DNA of 64,000 bases from Actinomyces sp. oral taxon 171 str. F0337 (GTDB lineage Bacteria; Actinomycetota; Actinomycetes; Actinomycetales; Actinomycetaceae): assembly GCF_005696555.1 (NCBI RefSeq), contig NZ_CP040005.1:1612001-1676000 (forward strand). Reading direction: 5' to 3'. Made by a program: the position numbers and the translations under genes. The notes beneath the pieces are model-generated. The model ran no database searches and was not told where the DNA came from. It was given only the letters and a program-made list of their open reading frames with translations. Positions within the stretch are counted from its first letter, which is position 1; each line of letters begins with the position of its first letter. This document shows positions 24,778 to 33,680 of the stretch, piece by piece.

Positions 24778-26570
24778 CTGGCCCTCCTCCCGGCCGTCCG
24801 GCTGCTGCGGGCAGTCGGCAGGGCGCGCAATGACGTGGCCGCCTCCTGGCAGGCCTGAAGCTGTTCTCGCAGCGTGTCTGCACTGGGGTTGGGGACCGGA
24901 AGAGCATCAGTGAAGCACTTCGTCTGGTTGGCGAACAAACCAGTGGCTCGCCTGCTGAGGTCCTCCCGGGCCGTCTTGGTCATGCCGCGCATCGCCTGGT
25001 CTCCGAAGACGGCCTCCAGAACCCGCTGGGCCAGGATGGCCGTACCTCCCGCAATCCCCACCTCTCCCCCAGTCAGTCCGCCGGTGTGAGCGAAGACGAG
25101 AATCATGAGGACGACTCCGGCACCGTTGACCCCCAGGGACAACAGGCGGGCAGTGAGCCGCTTGTCGGAGCCTTCGGCTCGAACGAGCGTGAGAACCTGA
25201 CGCTGCCAGTCGTGGACGAGGGCCGCGGCTATGACCTCAAGGCCGGTCTGGGTGGGCACCTCCGCCAGTGCCCGGTTGAGGGCCTGCTGGGAGGTGCCGG
25301 CGCGTCTCCAGGAGCGTTCCGTGGCCAGGCAGGCCCGTTGGGACTCGGCGACCAGGAGCTCGACCAGGGAGGAGCCGATCGCCTGCTCAACGCGCTTGGC
25401 CGGAGCCGGACGCCCTCGCAGAAGCGACGTGATGCGGTCGCGGACCCGTCCCACCTGAACCTCCAAGGACCGGAACAGGTCCCCAGTCCCCACGAACTCC
25501 TGCCAGCGGGCCAGCACCTCACCGTGCAGCATGGAACCGTCCTCGGTGGCCTCGATGACGCGCTCAAGTGCGTCATCGTGCTCAGAGGTGGCTGCTCGAT
25601 GCAGCTCAGCCTGCTCGGCCTCCTGGGAGTCCAGCTCGACGGCGAGCAGCTCGCTCTGTGCCAGCACGGCACCGATGGCACCGGTCAGGCTGCGGTGCGC
25701 GACGTCCTGGCGAGCGGCCGCGTCGGAGGCCAGCGCTCCCAACCACTGGCGCAGTGGTGAGACGCAGGACTCAGGCAGGAAGCCGTCGTCGTCCAGAGCC
25801 GTTTCAGGAATCGTGAAGACGGGGGCTTCAGCCAGGTTCGCCTCCGCGAGCCTGCGCCGCAGATCGGCCTCCACCTCAGCCTGCGCACCATCGGGTACCC
25901 GGTCCAGGACGATGGCAGCCGTGATGTGCCGCTCGGCCGCGGCCCGCAGGTGCTCCCACGGGACGGCGTCGGCGTAGCGCGCTGCCGTGGTGACGAAGAT
26001 CCACAGGTCCGCACCGGCCAGGAGCGTCGCGGCCAGGTCCCGGTTGTCCTCGACCACGGAGTCGACATCGGGTGCGTCCACGATCGCCAGCCCCTCGGGG
26101 AGCCCCTCGCAGGATCGCAGCTCGAGCTCTCTCGGCGTGTGGTCAGTGGCCGGGCTCGCCGGAGCGTCGGCATCCACGCGCAGACGTGAGAGGGAGCCCA
26201 GGACCCGGTCGGTGTCGAACCAGGCGGCGTCGGTCGGTGCGTGCAGCAGCAGGGGGCGGCGCGTGGTGGGACGGATCGCGGAGGCCCTGGCCACGTGCCG
26301 GCGAACGAGTGAGGACACGAGAGTCGACTTGCCGGCCCCGGTCGAGCCACCGACCACGGCCAGCAGCGGAGCGTCCAGGCTGGCCAGGCGGGGAAGGATG
26401 TAGTCACCGAGCTGGTCACGGATGAGGGTGGCCTTGTCCGAGGCGGCGGCGGTTCCTTGAAGGCCGTAGGGCAAGGACAAGGCCGTCAGGCTGTCGCGGA
26501 GGGCGGACAGCGCCCTGGTCGCCTGCTGGACGTTGTGCGTGCTGCTGGACTCGCTCCGGCTCATAGTCAT
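24774..26570 (-). CDS. Dynamin-family GTPase (first of pair)
   Basis: 598 aa. Walker A/G1 is VVGGSTGAGKSTL at about 72-84, a candidate G2 lies in RPTTRRPLLL, and G3 is VDAPDVDSV. A canonical NKxD is not obvious; VLDRVPD may stand in its place. A long helical stalk (about 290-470, QEAEQAELHRAATSEHDDAL) precedes a hydrophobic hairpin near 480-525 (LLSLGVNGAGVVLMILVFAH and VGIAGGTAILA), the probable membrane-inserting segment. ATG 26570 overlaps the hisS stop codon by 4 nt (ATGA), and its own stop overlaps the next GTPase by 4 nt. The three genes are therefore translationally coupled. Confidence 0.82.
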   Translation of the reverse strand: MTMSRSESSSTHNVQQATRALSALRDSLTALSLPYGLQGTAAASDKATLIRDQLGDYILPRLASLDAPLLAVVGGSTGAGKSTLVSSLVRRHVARASAIRPTTRRPLLLHAPTDAAWFDTDRVLGSLSRLRVDADAPASPATDHTPRELELRSCEGLPEGLAIVDAPDVDSVVEDNRDLAATLLAGADLWIFVTTAARYADAVPWEHLRAAAERHITAAIVLDRVPDGAQAEVEADLRRRLAEANLAEAPVFTIPETALDDDGFLPESCVSPLRQWLGALASDAAARQDVAHRSLTGAIGAVLAQSELLAVELDSQEAEQAELHRAATSEHDDALERVIEATEDGSMLHGEVLARWQEFVGTGDLFRSLEVQVGRVRDRITSLLRGRPAPAKRVEQAIGSSLVELLVAESQRACLATERSWRRAGTSQQALNRALAEVPTQTGLEVIAAALVHDWQRQVLTLVRAEGSDKRLTARLLSLGVNGAGVVLMILVFAHTGGLTGGEVGIAGGTAILAQRVLEAVFGDQAMRGMTKTAREDLSRRATGLFANQTKCFTDALPVPNPSADTLREQLQACQEAATSLRALPTARSSRTAGRRAR

Positions 26571-28009
26571 GAGGCTGAGTCGACTTTGCAGCCGTCCTCG
26601 CCACCGGCCTGCGAGCAGGCCGCAACCCGGCTGATGGTGATCCGTGGTGCGGCATCGTCACTGGGCGGCTGCCAGGTGGTGGCGTCGGCCTCGACCTGCT
26701 CGCCGGTGCGGATGTCCTTGACCGAGTCAGGGGCGCCATCAGCGCCGGGGAACCACACGAAGGGGATGGATCGCTTGTCCGCGGCCCTGATCTGCTTGCC
26801 GAACTTGGCGGCGCTGGGGGCCACGTCGGCGCTGACGCCGCGGGCACGGAGCGCATCGGCGATGGCATCGGAGGCCGAGCGGTGGGCCTCGTCGGTCACA
26901 GCCACGAGCACCGCCGTGGGCACGGAGCGGCTGACCTCCACAAGCCCCTCCCCGATGACGCGGGCCAGGAGCCGGGACAGGCCGATGGAGATGCCCACAC
27001 CGGGGAAGGTGCGCCTGCCGTTGGTGGCCAGTGAGTCGTAGCGGCCCCCGGAGCACACTGAGCCGAGATCCTCGTGGCCGGCCATGAAGGACTCATAGAC
27101 CGTGCCGGTGTAGTAGTCCAGCCCGCGAGCGATCTTGAGGTCGGCGACGACTGCGCCGGGGCGGCGACGTCCGGTGGCCTCGAGCAGGGCGGTCAGCTCG
27201 GCCAGACCCTCGTTAAGGAGCTCGGAGGGCTCGGCGCCGGCCAGTGCCCGCAGGACCTGCCCGGAGACGTCCTGACCATCGGTTCCGGTGATGGTGGCGA
27301 GCCTGAGGGCCTGCGCCGCCTGCTGCGCGTTGACACCAACGTTCTGGGTAAGCTCGGCGGCCACTTTCTCGGGTCCGATCTTGTCGAGCTTGTCGACCAC
27401 GCGCAGGACCTCGATGAGCCGGTCCGTGTCGATACCGATCGACTGGTAGAAGCCTTGAGCGACCTTGCGGTTGGAGACGTGGATGGTGACCGCGGGCACC
27501 GGCAGGGAGCTGAGCGCCTCGTGCATGATGAGGGGGACCTCGACATCGTGGTGGAGCGGCAGGGCGCCGTCACCGACGATGTCGATATCGGCCTGGATGA
27601 ACTCGCGGAACCTTCCCTCCTGAGGCCGCTCCCCACGCCAGACCTTCTGAATCTGGTAGCGCTTGAACGGGAAGGTCAGCAGCCCGGCATTGTCGACGAC
27701 GTAGCGGGCGAAGGGGACTGTCAGGTCGAAGTGGAGCCCCAGCTGCTTGCGCGGATCCGTCTCGGACTCGGACTCGGACTCGGCAGGATCCGCCTGCAGA
27801 CGGTTGAGCAGGTAGACCTCCTTGGAGGTCTCTCCCTTCTTCGTCAGCTCGCTCAGCGGCTCGACGGCGCGGGTCTGGATGCCGCTGAAGCCGTGGAGCT
27901 CGAAGGTGCGGCGCAGGATGTCGACGAAGTGCTGCTCGACGATGTGGCCCGCGGGGAGCCACTCGGGGAAGCCGGACAGTGAGGAGAGGGCTTGTCGTAC
28001 CTGTGCCAT
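26567..28009 (-). CDS. hisS: Histidyl-tRNA synthetase
   Basis: 480 aa from ATG 28009. Class II motifs are present: RTFELHGFSGIQTRAVEPL, HFDLTVPFARYV, KRYQIQKVWRGERPQEGRFREFIQADIDI, and the histidine-binding GLDYYTGTVYE and CSGGRYDSL. The anticodon domain is at the C-terminus. A short acidic insert (ESESESETD, about residue 75) comes from a hexanucleotide repeat. The tail (after about 455) has two Cys residues and no known function. MRTMAQ from ATG 28018 is an alternative start. The 704-codon open frame reaching 28681 is shadow over the upstream hydrolase gene. Overlaps the dynamin gene by 4 nt. Confidence 0.94.
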   Translation of the reverse strand: MAQVRQALSSLSGFPEWLPAGHIVEQHFVDILRRTFELHGFSGIQTRAVEPLSELTKKGETSKEVYLLNRLQADPAESESESETDPRKQLGLHFDLTVPFARYVVDNAGLLTFPFKRYQIQKVWRGERPQEGRFREFIQADIDIVGDGALPLHHDVEVPLIMHEALSSLPVPAVTIHVSNRKVAQGFYQSIGIDTDRLIEVLRVVDKLDKIGPEKVAAELTQNVGVNAQQAAQALRLATITGTDGQDVSGQVLRALAGAEPSELLNEGLAELTALLEATGRRRPGAVVADLKIARGLDYYTGTVYESFMAGHEDLGSVCSGGRYDSLATNGRRTFPGVGISIGLSRLLARVIGEGLVEVSRSVPTAVLVAVTDEAHRSASDAIADALRARGVSADVAPSAAKFGKQIRAADKRSIPFVWFPGADGAPDSVKDIRTGEQVEADATTWQPPSDDAAPRITISRVAACSQAGGEDGCKVDSAS

Positions 28010-28053
28010 GGTCCGCATTGTGTCATGACGGGCAGCGAGCCTGCGCGCCGCCG

Positions 28054-28869
28054 TCAGGCCTTGAGGTCTCCTCCACGGATCTTGGCCTCGGCGAGGTAGG
28101 GGTTGCCGTGGTGCTCGTGCTCCATGGTGGTCACTGCACCGTGCCCGGGCAGCAGGACGGTGGCCGGGTCGATGGCGCTGGCCAGGAACCGCAGAGTGCC
28201 GAGCATCTGCACCTGGTCTCCGCCGGGCAGGTCGGTGCGACCCACGGATCCCTTGAAGATGACGTCGCCGTCGAGCGCCATGAGGTAGGTGTGCTCCTCG
28301 TCCGCGGCGGAGGGGTCGTCCTCGATGACCTCGGTCTCGTACAGTAGGGCGTTGTCGGCCAGGCGGGCCTCGAAGAAGAACAGGGTGGAGCCCTCCGAGT
28401 GGCCCGGAGCGGGGATCGCGCGCAGAGCGATGCCGGGGACCAGCTCGACGGCGCGGGAGAATCCGTCTCCGGGGAAGAGACGGATATCGGCGGGCTGCCT
28501 CCAAGGGGTACCGGCCATGTCGGTGAAGGTCATGCCGTTGGCGCTGATGCCGGTGGTGATGTCGGGCTCCTCGAGCCGGTACCGGTCGCGCTCGGGGATG
28601 TAGACCGGCACGTCGACGGAGTCGTCGCTGGCGAGCATGCCCTCGGCATGCGCCGCCTCGATGAGGGTCTGGGTGTCCCATACATGGTCGGCGTGTCCGT
28701 GGGTGAGCAGGATGGCGCCCAGGGTGAGCCGATGGGAGCGAAGCAGGGCCAGGGCGCCGCCGGCGGCGCCGGCTCCGGGGTCGACGACGAGGGCGGGCTC
28801 ACCCGGGCCTGCGGCCAGGACATAGCAGTTGGCTGCGAACACGGGTGCGATGGTGCGCTCCAAGATCAT
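28054..28869 (-). CDS. Metallo-beta-lactamase-fold hydrolase (glyoxalase II-like)
   Basis: 271 aa. The dinuclear zinc site is visible in LLTHGHADHVWDTQ, with further ligands in AIPAPGHSEGS and LLPGHGAVTTMEHE. The family includes hydroxyacylglutathione hydrolases, but actinobacteria lack glutathione, so the substrate may be a mycothiol thioester or another. ATG 28869 has AGGG/GGAGG upstream and begins at the conserved VFAANCYVL strand; the frame's 36 extra codons have no support. The MBL gene just upstream of hisS, 44 nt away, is a conserved actinobacterial neighbour pair. Confidence 0.87.
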   Translation of the reverse strand: MILERTIAPVFAANCYVLAAGPGEPALVVDPGAGAAGGALALLRSHRLTLGAILLTHGHADHVWDTQTLIEAAHAEGMLASDDSVDVPVYIPERDRYRLEEPDITTGISANGMTFTDMAGTPWRQPADIRLFPGDGFSRAVELVPGIALRAIPAPGHSEGSTLFFFEARLADNALLYETEVIEDDPSAADEEHTYLMALDGDVIFKGSVGRTDLPGGDQVQMLGTLRFLASAIDPATVLLPGHGAVTTMEHEHHGNPYLAEAKIRGGDLKA

Positions 28870-28928
28870 GCCTCCCACCCTAACTTGGATCACCTGGTAC
28901 CTGGTGTGAATACGTTTCCAAGCGCTGC

Positions 28929-30563
28929 TCAGGTCCACAGGACCCGGCTGGTTCGAAGGTGAAGCCGCCTCCCCCACCAGTGCTCAATGAACCAGCGGTC
29001 GTGGCTGGCGACGATGAGCGTGCCCGTCCATGTCCTCAGAGCGGCCTCGAGCGTCTCGAGGGCGTCCAGGTCCAGGTAGTTCGTGGGCTCGTCGATGACA
29101 AGCACCTCAGGCCCAGCAGCAGCAGCCAGGGCCAGCTGGACGCGGCGCTGGTTACCGTCGGAGAGCTCGCTGATGGGACGGTTCCACAGGCGCGGGTGCA
29201 GAGCGCCTTGGCCACGGTCCCCGATCCCCTCGGCCCACACGTTCTCATCCACCCCAGGGTCGCCGAGACGCGGCAGGTGCTGGGGTATCCGGAGCACCGA
29301 ACCGGATACCGTGAGGCTGCCGACGGAGTCCTCCGTGGGTGCTGACCGCCTACCCATCCAGGTCAGAAGCGTGGACTTGCCGCTCCCATTGGCGCCGGTG
29401 ACCAGCAGGTGCTCCCCGGCCATGACGTCGACCGTGACCGGTGCAAGGCGCCCGGGTACGGCGGCTGACCGGGCCGAGACCGCCATCCCTGTTCGCGGCG
29501 CCGGTTCAGTCAGACGCAGCTGCAGGTCGTAGGAGCGGGGCCTGCGTACCTCGGTACTGGCGAGCGCCTCCAGCCGACGGTCGTCCTGTGTCTGGCGCCG
29601 GGTGGAGACGCGCTGGGCGCGGTCGGCGTAGAACTTCCGGGCTATGCGGGCCTCGGTCCGGGGCGCTGCCCCGCTGTGCCCAACCATCTCGGAGTCGCGA
29701 CGGTGACGCGCGAGCTTGCGCCGCTGCTCCTGCTGACGCTGGTGAAGGCTGCGGTGGGACGACCTGGCGTACGCCTTCTCCACGAGGTAGTCGCTGTATC
29801 GCCCCGCGCACCGGTAGGCACCCATGGGGCCGCTGTCCCCGGAGGCGGTGGCGAGTGCCTGCCACGGTGCTGTGTCGAGGTCGACGACGGCGGTGGCCAC
29901 CTCGTCGATGAAGGCACGATCGTGAGAGGAGAACAGGACCGGTCCGGGCCATGACACCACCATCTCGCTCAGGTAGCTGCTGCTACCGGCATCCAGGTGG
30001 TTGGTGGGCTCGTCGAGCACCAGCGCCTGACCGGCTGAAAGAAGCAGAGCGGCGATCTCCAGCCTCGCCCGTTGCCCCGGCGACAGGGAGGAGACGAGGC
30101 GGCCTGTATCCACGCGCCCCAGTCCCAGCCCGGCGAGCGCCTCAGCCCGTCGAGCAGGCAGGTTCCAGGCCTCGAGAGACTCAAGCCGGGTCAGTAACGA
30201 GTCGTATTCCTCGGCGAGGGAGCCGGCTTCAGCTCCGGCCTGGGCAATGGCCTCGCCCATGCGCTCGAAACGATCAAGCGCTTCCAGGGTCTCAGCGCAG
30301 ACGGCGTCGAGGTAGCCCTCGATCGACGTGGCAGTCGACTCCTCCGAGTCGGCCGCCGGCGGGCCATGCTGCTCGGGAATGCTGACAGCCCCGTGGTCAG
30401 GCGACAGCTCGCCGGTGGCCAGGCGCAGGAGCGTGGACTTCCCCGATCCGTTGGGGCCGACGACGCAGACGCGTTCGCGGTCGGAGACCGTGAGACTGAT
30501 GTTCTCAAGCAGGGGATCAGAGGTGTAGGAGAAGCTGACGTGGGAGAAGCAGATCGCAGGCAT
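28929..30563 (-). CDS. ABC-F family ATPase (ribosome-acting, possible antibiotic resistance type)
   Basis: 544 aa with two ATPase cassettes and no membrane segments. Cassette 1: Walker A GPNGSGKST at about 35-43, signature LSPGQRARLEIAALLLS, Walker B ALVLDEPTNHLD. Cassette 2: ANGSGKSTL, signature LSDGNQRRVQLAL, Walker B VLVIDEPTNYLD. The linker between them (about 240-345, rich in Arg/Gln and Ser) is the segment that reaches the ribosomal exit or peptidyl site in this family. The overall pattern is closer to macrolide/lincosamide-type ARE proteins than to EttA. AAGGA lies about 6 nt before ATG 30563. The MerR-TipAS drug sensor at 32639 is nearby. Resistance is inferred. Confidence 0.85.
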   Translation of the reverse strand: MPAICFSHVSFSYTSDPLLENISLTVSDRERVCVVGPNGSGKSTLLRLATGELSPDHGAVSIPEQHGPPAADSEESTATSIEGYLDAVCAETLEALDRFERMGEAIAQAGAEAGSLAEEYDSLLTRLESLEAWNLPARRAEALAGLGLGRVDTGRLVSSLSPGQRARLEIAALLLSAGQALVLDEPTNHLDAGSSSYLSEMVVSWPGPVLFSSHDRAFIDEVATAVVDLDTAPWQALATASGDSGPMGAYRCAGRYSDYLVEKAYARSSHRSLHQRQQEQRRKLARHRRDSEMVGHSGAAPRTEARIARKFYADRAQRVSTRRQTQDDRRLEALASTEVRRPRSYDLQLRLTEPAPRTGMAVSARSAAVPGRLAPVTVDVMAGEHLLVTGANGSGKSTLLTWMGRRSAPTEDSVGSLTVSGSVLRIPQHLPRLGDPGVDENVWAEGIGDRGQGALHPRLWNRPISELSDGNQRRVQLALAAAAGPEVLVIDEPTNYLDLDALETLEAALRTWTGTLIVASHDRWFIEHWWGRRLHLRTSRVLWT

Positions 30564-30751
30564 GACTCGTCCTTGACATGAGGCGGTGGGGGCACAAGGG
30601 CGAGTCACGCGAGCATGGTCACATGCTAACAGCGCCAGCCGTCGACGAGGCGTAGGGAACCGACACCGGCCCGCTTGTGAGGGGCATCGGCGCTCAACGA
30701 ATCAACTGAAATCAGTGGGGCGAAGGATGGTGAATGGAGCCGGCAGGAACG

Positions 30752-30812
30752 TAGACTTTCGGCACTGCCGTCCTCCGACGGCACGTCATCACCACCCGGC
30801 TTGAGAGCCGGG
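30752..30812 (+). promoter_or_regulatory. Candidate -10 and two leader hairpins upstream of the DUF349 gene
   Basis: TAGACT (30752-30757) is a possible -10 without a clear -35. It is followed by hairpins TGCCGTC/GACGGCA (30766-30783, 4-nt loop) and CCCGGC/GCCGGG (30795-30812, 6-nt loop). The GTG start is 60 nt further on. The 309-nt divergent gap 30564-30872 shows nothing else. Confidence 0.35.
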
Positions 30813-30872
30813 CGCGAACGGAACGGAGCGGTCACGCCGCTCCCTCCCCGTCAACCCATGAAGGAGCATCCC

Positions 30873-32525
30873 GTGACTGAGCGGAACCAGCCCGACACTG
30901 AGCAGACCATCCAGCCGACCGGCCTTGACGAGTCGACAGCGCCCACCCCGATGGAGCAGGCGCCTGAAGCCGCCACCTCCCCCGTCACCGACGTAGCGGC
31001 CGACGCCACGGCTGACGCCACGGCCGACGTCGCCGCCTCGAAGGAGTCCGAGCCCAGCGAGCCTTCGGACCGGCCCACCGAGGAGTCCGCGCAGGCCGTC
31101 TCTGACGAGTCCGTCTCTTCGGCTTCCGGGGATCCCGTGCCGACCGAGCAGCCTGCCGAGGAGACTCAGAGGCCCGAGACCGCAGAGGCCACCCAGGGGG
31201 ACGCCACACCGACTCCTGCCGAGGTTCCCGCCCCGGCTGCGGCTCCCGCGGCGCCCGCCGAACCGGCCGTTGACCCGCAGGAGGCCATGGACGCCGCCAA
31301 GTGGGGGCGCGTCGACGGTGAGGGTCGGGTCTACGTCCAGGACGGTGGCGCCGAGCGCGAAGTCGGCCAGTTCCCCGATGCTCCCATCGCCGAGGCCATG
31401 GCCTTCTACGTGCGCCGCTACCTGGATCTCAAGGCGACCATCGACCTGTTCGCCACCCGCCTGCCCCAGCTCAGCGTTCGCGAGATCGACTCGACCCTGT
31501 CCTCGATCTCCGAGTCCCTGAACGAACCGGCCGCCGTCGGCGATCTGGAGGGACTACGGGCCAGCTTCGCCGCGCTCAAGACGGTGGCCGCCGAGCGACG
31601 CGAGGCCGTATCCGCTGAGCGTGCGGCCGCCAAGGAGCAGGCCCTCAAGGAGCGCACGGCGATCGTCGAGCGCGCTGAGGCCATCGCCGAGCAGGACCCG
31701 GGCCGCACGCAGTGGAAGAACTCCGGCGCCGAGCTGCGTGAACTGCTCGAGTCCTGGAAGGCAGCGCAGCGGCGCGGGCCGCGCCTGGACCGTCCCACCG
31801 AGGACGGGCTGTGGAAGCGCTTCTCCCACGCGCGCACTACCTTCGACCGTCACCGCCGCCAGTTCTTCAGCGAGCTGGACGCCAAGCAGGCGCAGGTGCG
31901 GGCCGCCAAGGAGACGCTCATCAAGCGTGCCGAGGAGATGCAGAACTCCACCGACTGGGCCGGTACCTCCGCGAAGTACCGTGATCTGCTGGCCGAGTGG
32001 AAGAAGGCCGGACGCGCCTCCCGCAAGGAGGACGACGCACTGTGGGCCCGCTTCCGGGCCGCCCAGCAGGTCTTCTACGACGCCCGCCGCGCCAAGGACG
32101 AGGCCGTCGACGCCGAGTTCGCCGAGAACCTCAAGGTCAAGGAGGCGCTGGTGGCCAAGGCCGAGGCGCTCCTGCCCATCAAGGACATCAAGGCCGCCAA
32201 GAAGGCCCTGCGCCCCATCCAGGACGCGTGGGAGGAGGCCGGGCGGGTCCCCCGCGGAGCCGTGCGCCGCATCGAGGGCCGCATGCGCGCCGTCGAGGAC
32301 GCCATCCGCGAGGCCGAGAACGCCGAGTGGCGCCGCACCGACCCGGAGACCAAGGCTCGCGCCGAGGGCCTGGCCGGTCAGCTCCAGGACGCGATCGCCG
32401 GCCTGGAGAAGGACCTGGCTGCCGCCCAGGCTGCCGGCGACGCCAAGAAGATCGCCGAGGCCGAGGCCGCTCTGACAGCTCGCCGAGCCTGGCTCGAGCA
32501 GGTGCTGCGCTCGGCCAAGGCCTGA
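30873..32525 (+). CDS. DUF349 domain-containing coiled-coil protein
   Basis: 550 aa from GTG 30873. An acidic, Thr/Glu/Pro-rich N-terminus (about 1-145) is followed by PAVDPQEAMDAAKWGRVDGEG. Several repeated DUF349 helical units follow, each with a W at the core: QWKNSGAELRELLESWKAA, LWKRFSHARTTFDRHRRQFF, LWARFRAAQQVFYDARRA and IQDAWEEAGRVPRGAVRRIE. The C-terminus is Ala/Glu-rich coiled coil. The function of this widespread actinobacterial family is unknown. The start is set by AAGGAG 6 nt before GTG; the ATG 15 nt upstream overlaps that ribosome site. Convergent with the MerR gene, separated by a terminator. Confidence 0.86.
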   Translation: MTERNQPDTEQTIQPTGLDESTAPTPMEQAPEAATSPVTDVAADATADATADVAASKESEPSEPSDRPTEESAQAVSDESVSSASGDPVPTEQPAEETQRPETAEATQGDATPTPAEVPAPAAAPAAPAEPAVDPQEAMDAAKWGRVDGEGRVYVQDGGAEREVGQFPDAPIAEAMAFYVRRYLDLKATIDLFATRLPQLSVREIDSTLSSISESLNEPAAVGDLEGLRASFAALKTVAAERREAVSAERAAAKEQALKERTAIVERAEAIAEQDPGRTQWKNSGAELRELLESWKAAQRRGPRLDRPTEDGLWKRFSHARTTFDRHRRQFFSELDAKQAQVRAAKETLIKRAEEMQNSTDWAGTSAKYRDLLAEWKKAGRASRKEDDALWARFRAAQQVFYDARRAKDEAVDAEFAENLKVKEALVAKAEALLPIKDIKAAKKALRPIQDAWEEAGRVPRGAVRRIEGRMRAVEDAIREAENAEWRRTDPETKARAEGLAGQLQDAIAGLEKDLAAAQAAGDAKKIAEAEAALTARRAWLEQVLRSAKA

Positions 32526-32568
32526 TCCGAGATCCGTCTCACGGCGCCGTGCGTTTGTGAACCTTGCG

Positions 32569-32602
32569 CGGGGGTCGACACCGAACCAGGTGTCGACCCC
32601 CG
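32569..32602. terminator. Perfect 14-bp hairpin between convergent genes
   Basis: CGGGGGTCGACACC (32569-32582) pairs exactly with 32589-32602 around a 6-nt loop (GAACCA). It lies 43 nt after the DUF349 stop and 36 nt after the MerR-gene stop, so it can work both ways. The plus strand continues TTCTCCT. Confidence 0.75.
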
Positions 32603-32638
32603 TTCTCCTGCGCCTGTGCGTCTGTCCCCAGGGGTCTT

Positions 32639-33490
32639 CTACTCCCAGGTGGCGGTCGCGGGTTCCACGCCCTCGGATCTGGCGCCGGCGTCGATGACGT
32701 CCTTGACCCAGGCTGCCAAGCCCGGCGCGCGCTTGTCGTAGTAGCGGGCGTAGCGCTCATCGGCCACGTAACTGCGGGCGATGACGACCTGTTTGGAGGT
32801 GGAGACCTCGAACCACCGGTTGAGATCCTTGCGGTGCCATCGCGCCAGGGCGTTGGCCTCGGGGCTGCCCGGTTCGACGCCGCTGTGCATCGCCTCGGCC
32901 AGCGCGGTCTCCAGGGCGACAGTCTCGGAGTGCGCCTGTTCCCAGTCGGCGCGAGTCATCCGGGCCTTGCGCCGGGCCGACTCGGCCCACTCCTCCGTAT
33001 CGCCCCACTTGGCCTGGGCCTCGGCGAGATAAACGGGGTCCCAGTCGGTCCCCCAGATCTCCACCGTCTCGGCCAGGGAGAGTCTGCCTCCCAGCTGCTG
33101 CATGTCCAGGATCGTGTCGATGGACAGGAGCATCTGCTGCAGGTGGGAGACCTGTCCCTGCAACAGCTCGCGCTGACGACGTAGGTGCGTGACGGCGTCG
33201 GCGCCCGGCTCGTCAAGGACCTCTTTGATATCAGCCAGACTCATGCCGGTCTGCCGGTAGACGAGAACCTGCTGGATGCGCATGATGTCCGTCTCGCAGT
33301 AGAGCCGGTAGCCGGCGTCACTGCGCCGGGAGGGATGCACCAGGCCGGACTCGTCCCAGTGGTGCAGCGCCCTGACGCTGACACCCAGGAGCGTTGAGAC
33401 CTCGCCGACTGTCATCGTGGTCTCCGAGAAGTCCATCGCAGAACTCGTCGTGCGTGCCGAATCGTCTACCCCTCTAACCGTGTGCGTCAT
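32639..33490 (-). CDS. MerR-family regulator with TipAS ligand-binding domain
   Basis: 283 aa. The winged-helix MerR domain (about 25-95) has MTVGEVSTLLGVSVRALHHW, ESGLVHPSRRSDAGYRLY and the Arg-rich wing. A long coiled-coil dimerisation helix follows (about 100-145, LRRQRELLQGQVSHLQQMLL). The C-terminal TipAS-like domain (about 165-275) has WAESARRKARMTRADWEQ, ALARWHRKDLNRWFEVS and YVADERYARYYD. TipA-type proteins bind thiopeptides and other drugs and activate their own and efflux genes. Start ATG 33490 has GAGGT upstream. ATG 33436 or 33415 would give shorter forms. An operator-like dyad lies at 33508-33522. Confidence 0.88.
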   Translation of the reverse strand: MTHTVRGVDDSARTTSSAMDFSETTMTVGEVSTLLGVSVRALHHWDESGLVHPSRRSDAGYRLYCETDIMRIQQVLVYRQTGMSLADIKEVLDEPGADAVTHLRRQRELLQGQVSHLQQMLLSIDTILDMQQLGGRLSLAETVEIWGTDWDPVYLAEAQAKWGDTEEWAESARRKARMTRADWEQAHSETVALETALAEAMHSGVEPGSPEANALARWHRKDLNRWFEVSTSKQVVIARSYVADERYARYYDKRAPGLAAWVKDVIDAGARSEGVEPATATWE

Positions 33491-33507
33491 ACACCTACCT
33501 CATCCCC

Positions 33508-33522
33508 TTGACCTGAGTTCAA
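33508..33522 (-). promoter_or_regulatory. Operator-like dyad upstream of the MerR-TipAS gene
   Basis: On the minus strand TTGAACTCAGGTCAA is a 15-nt hyphenated palindrome with 6 of 7 pairs matching, ending 17 nt before ATG 33490. MerR proteins usually bind such dyads in their own promoters. A matching -35/-10 pair was not clear. Confidence 0.4.
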
Positions 33523-33680
33523 CCCCAATTCTTACGCATCACATCCTGATAAAACCTAAGGCGACAACAGACTGACTGAAATATGCAAGAAATCACACGC
33601 AGCCTTCTGTGGATATCTAACAAGTCACACATTCTCCAACAAGAAGCCGAGTCCAACAGAAGAGCACTAAGATATCTGTT

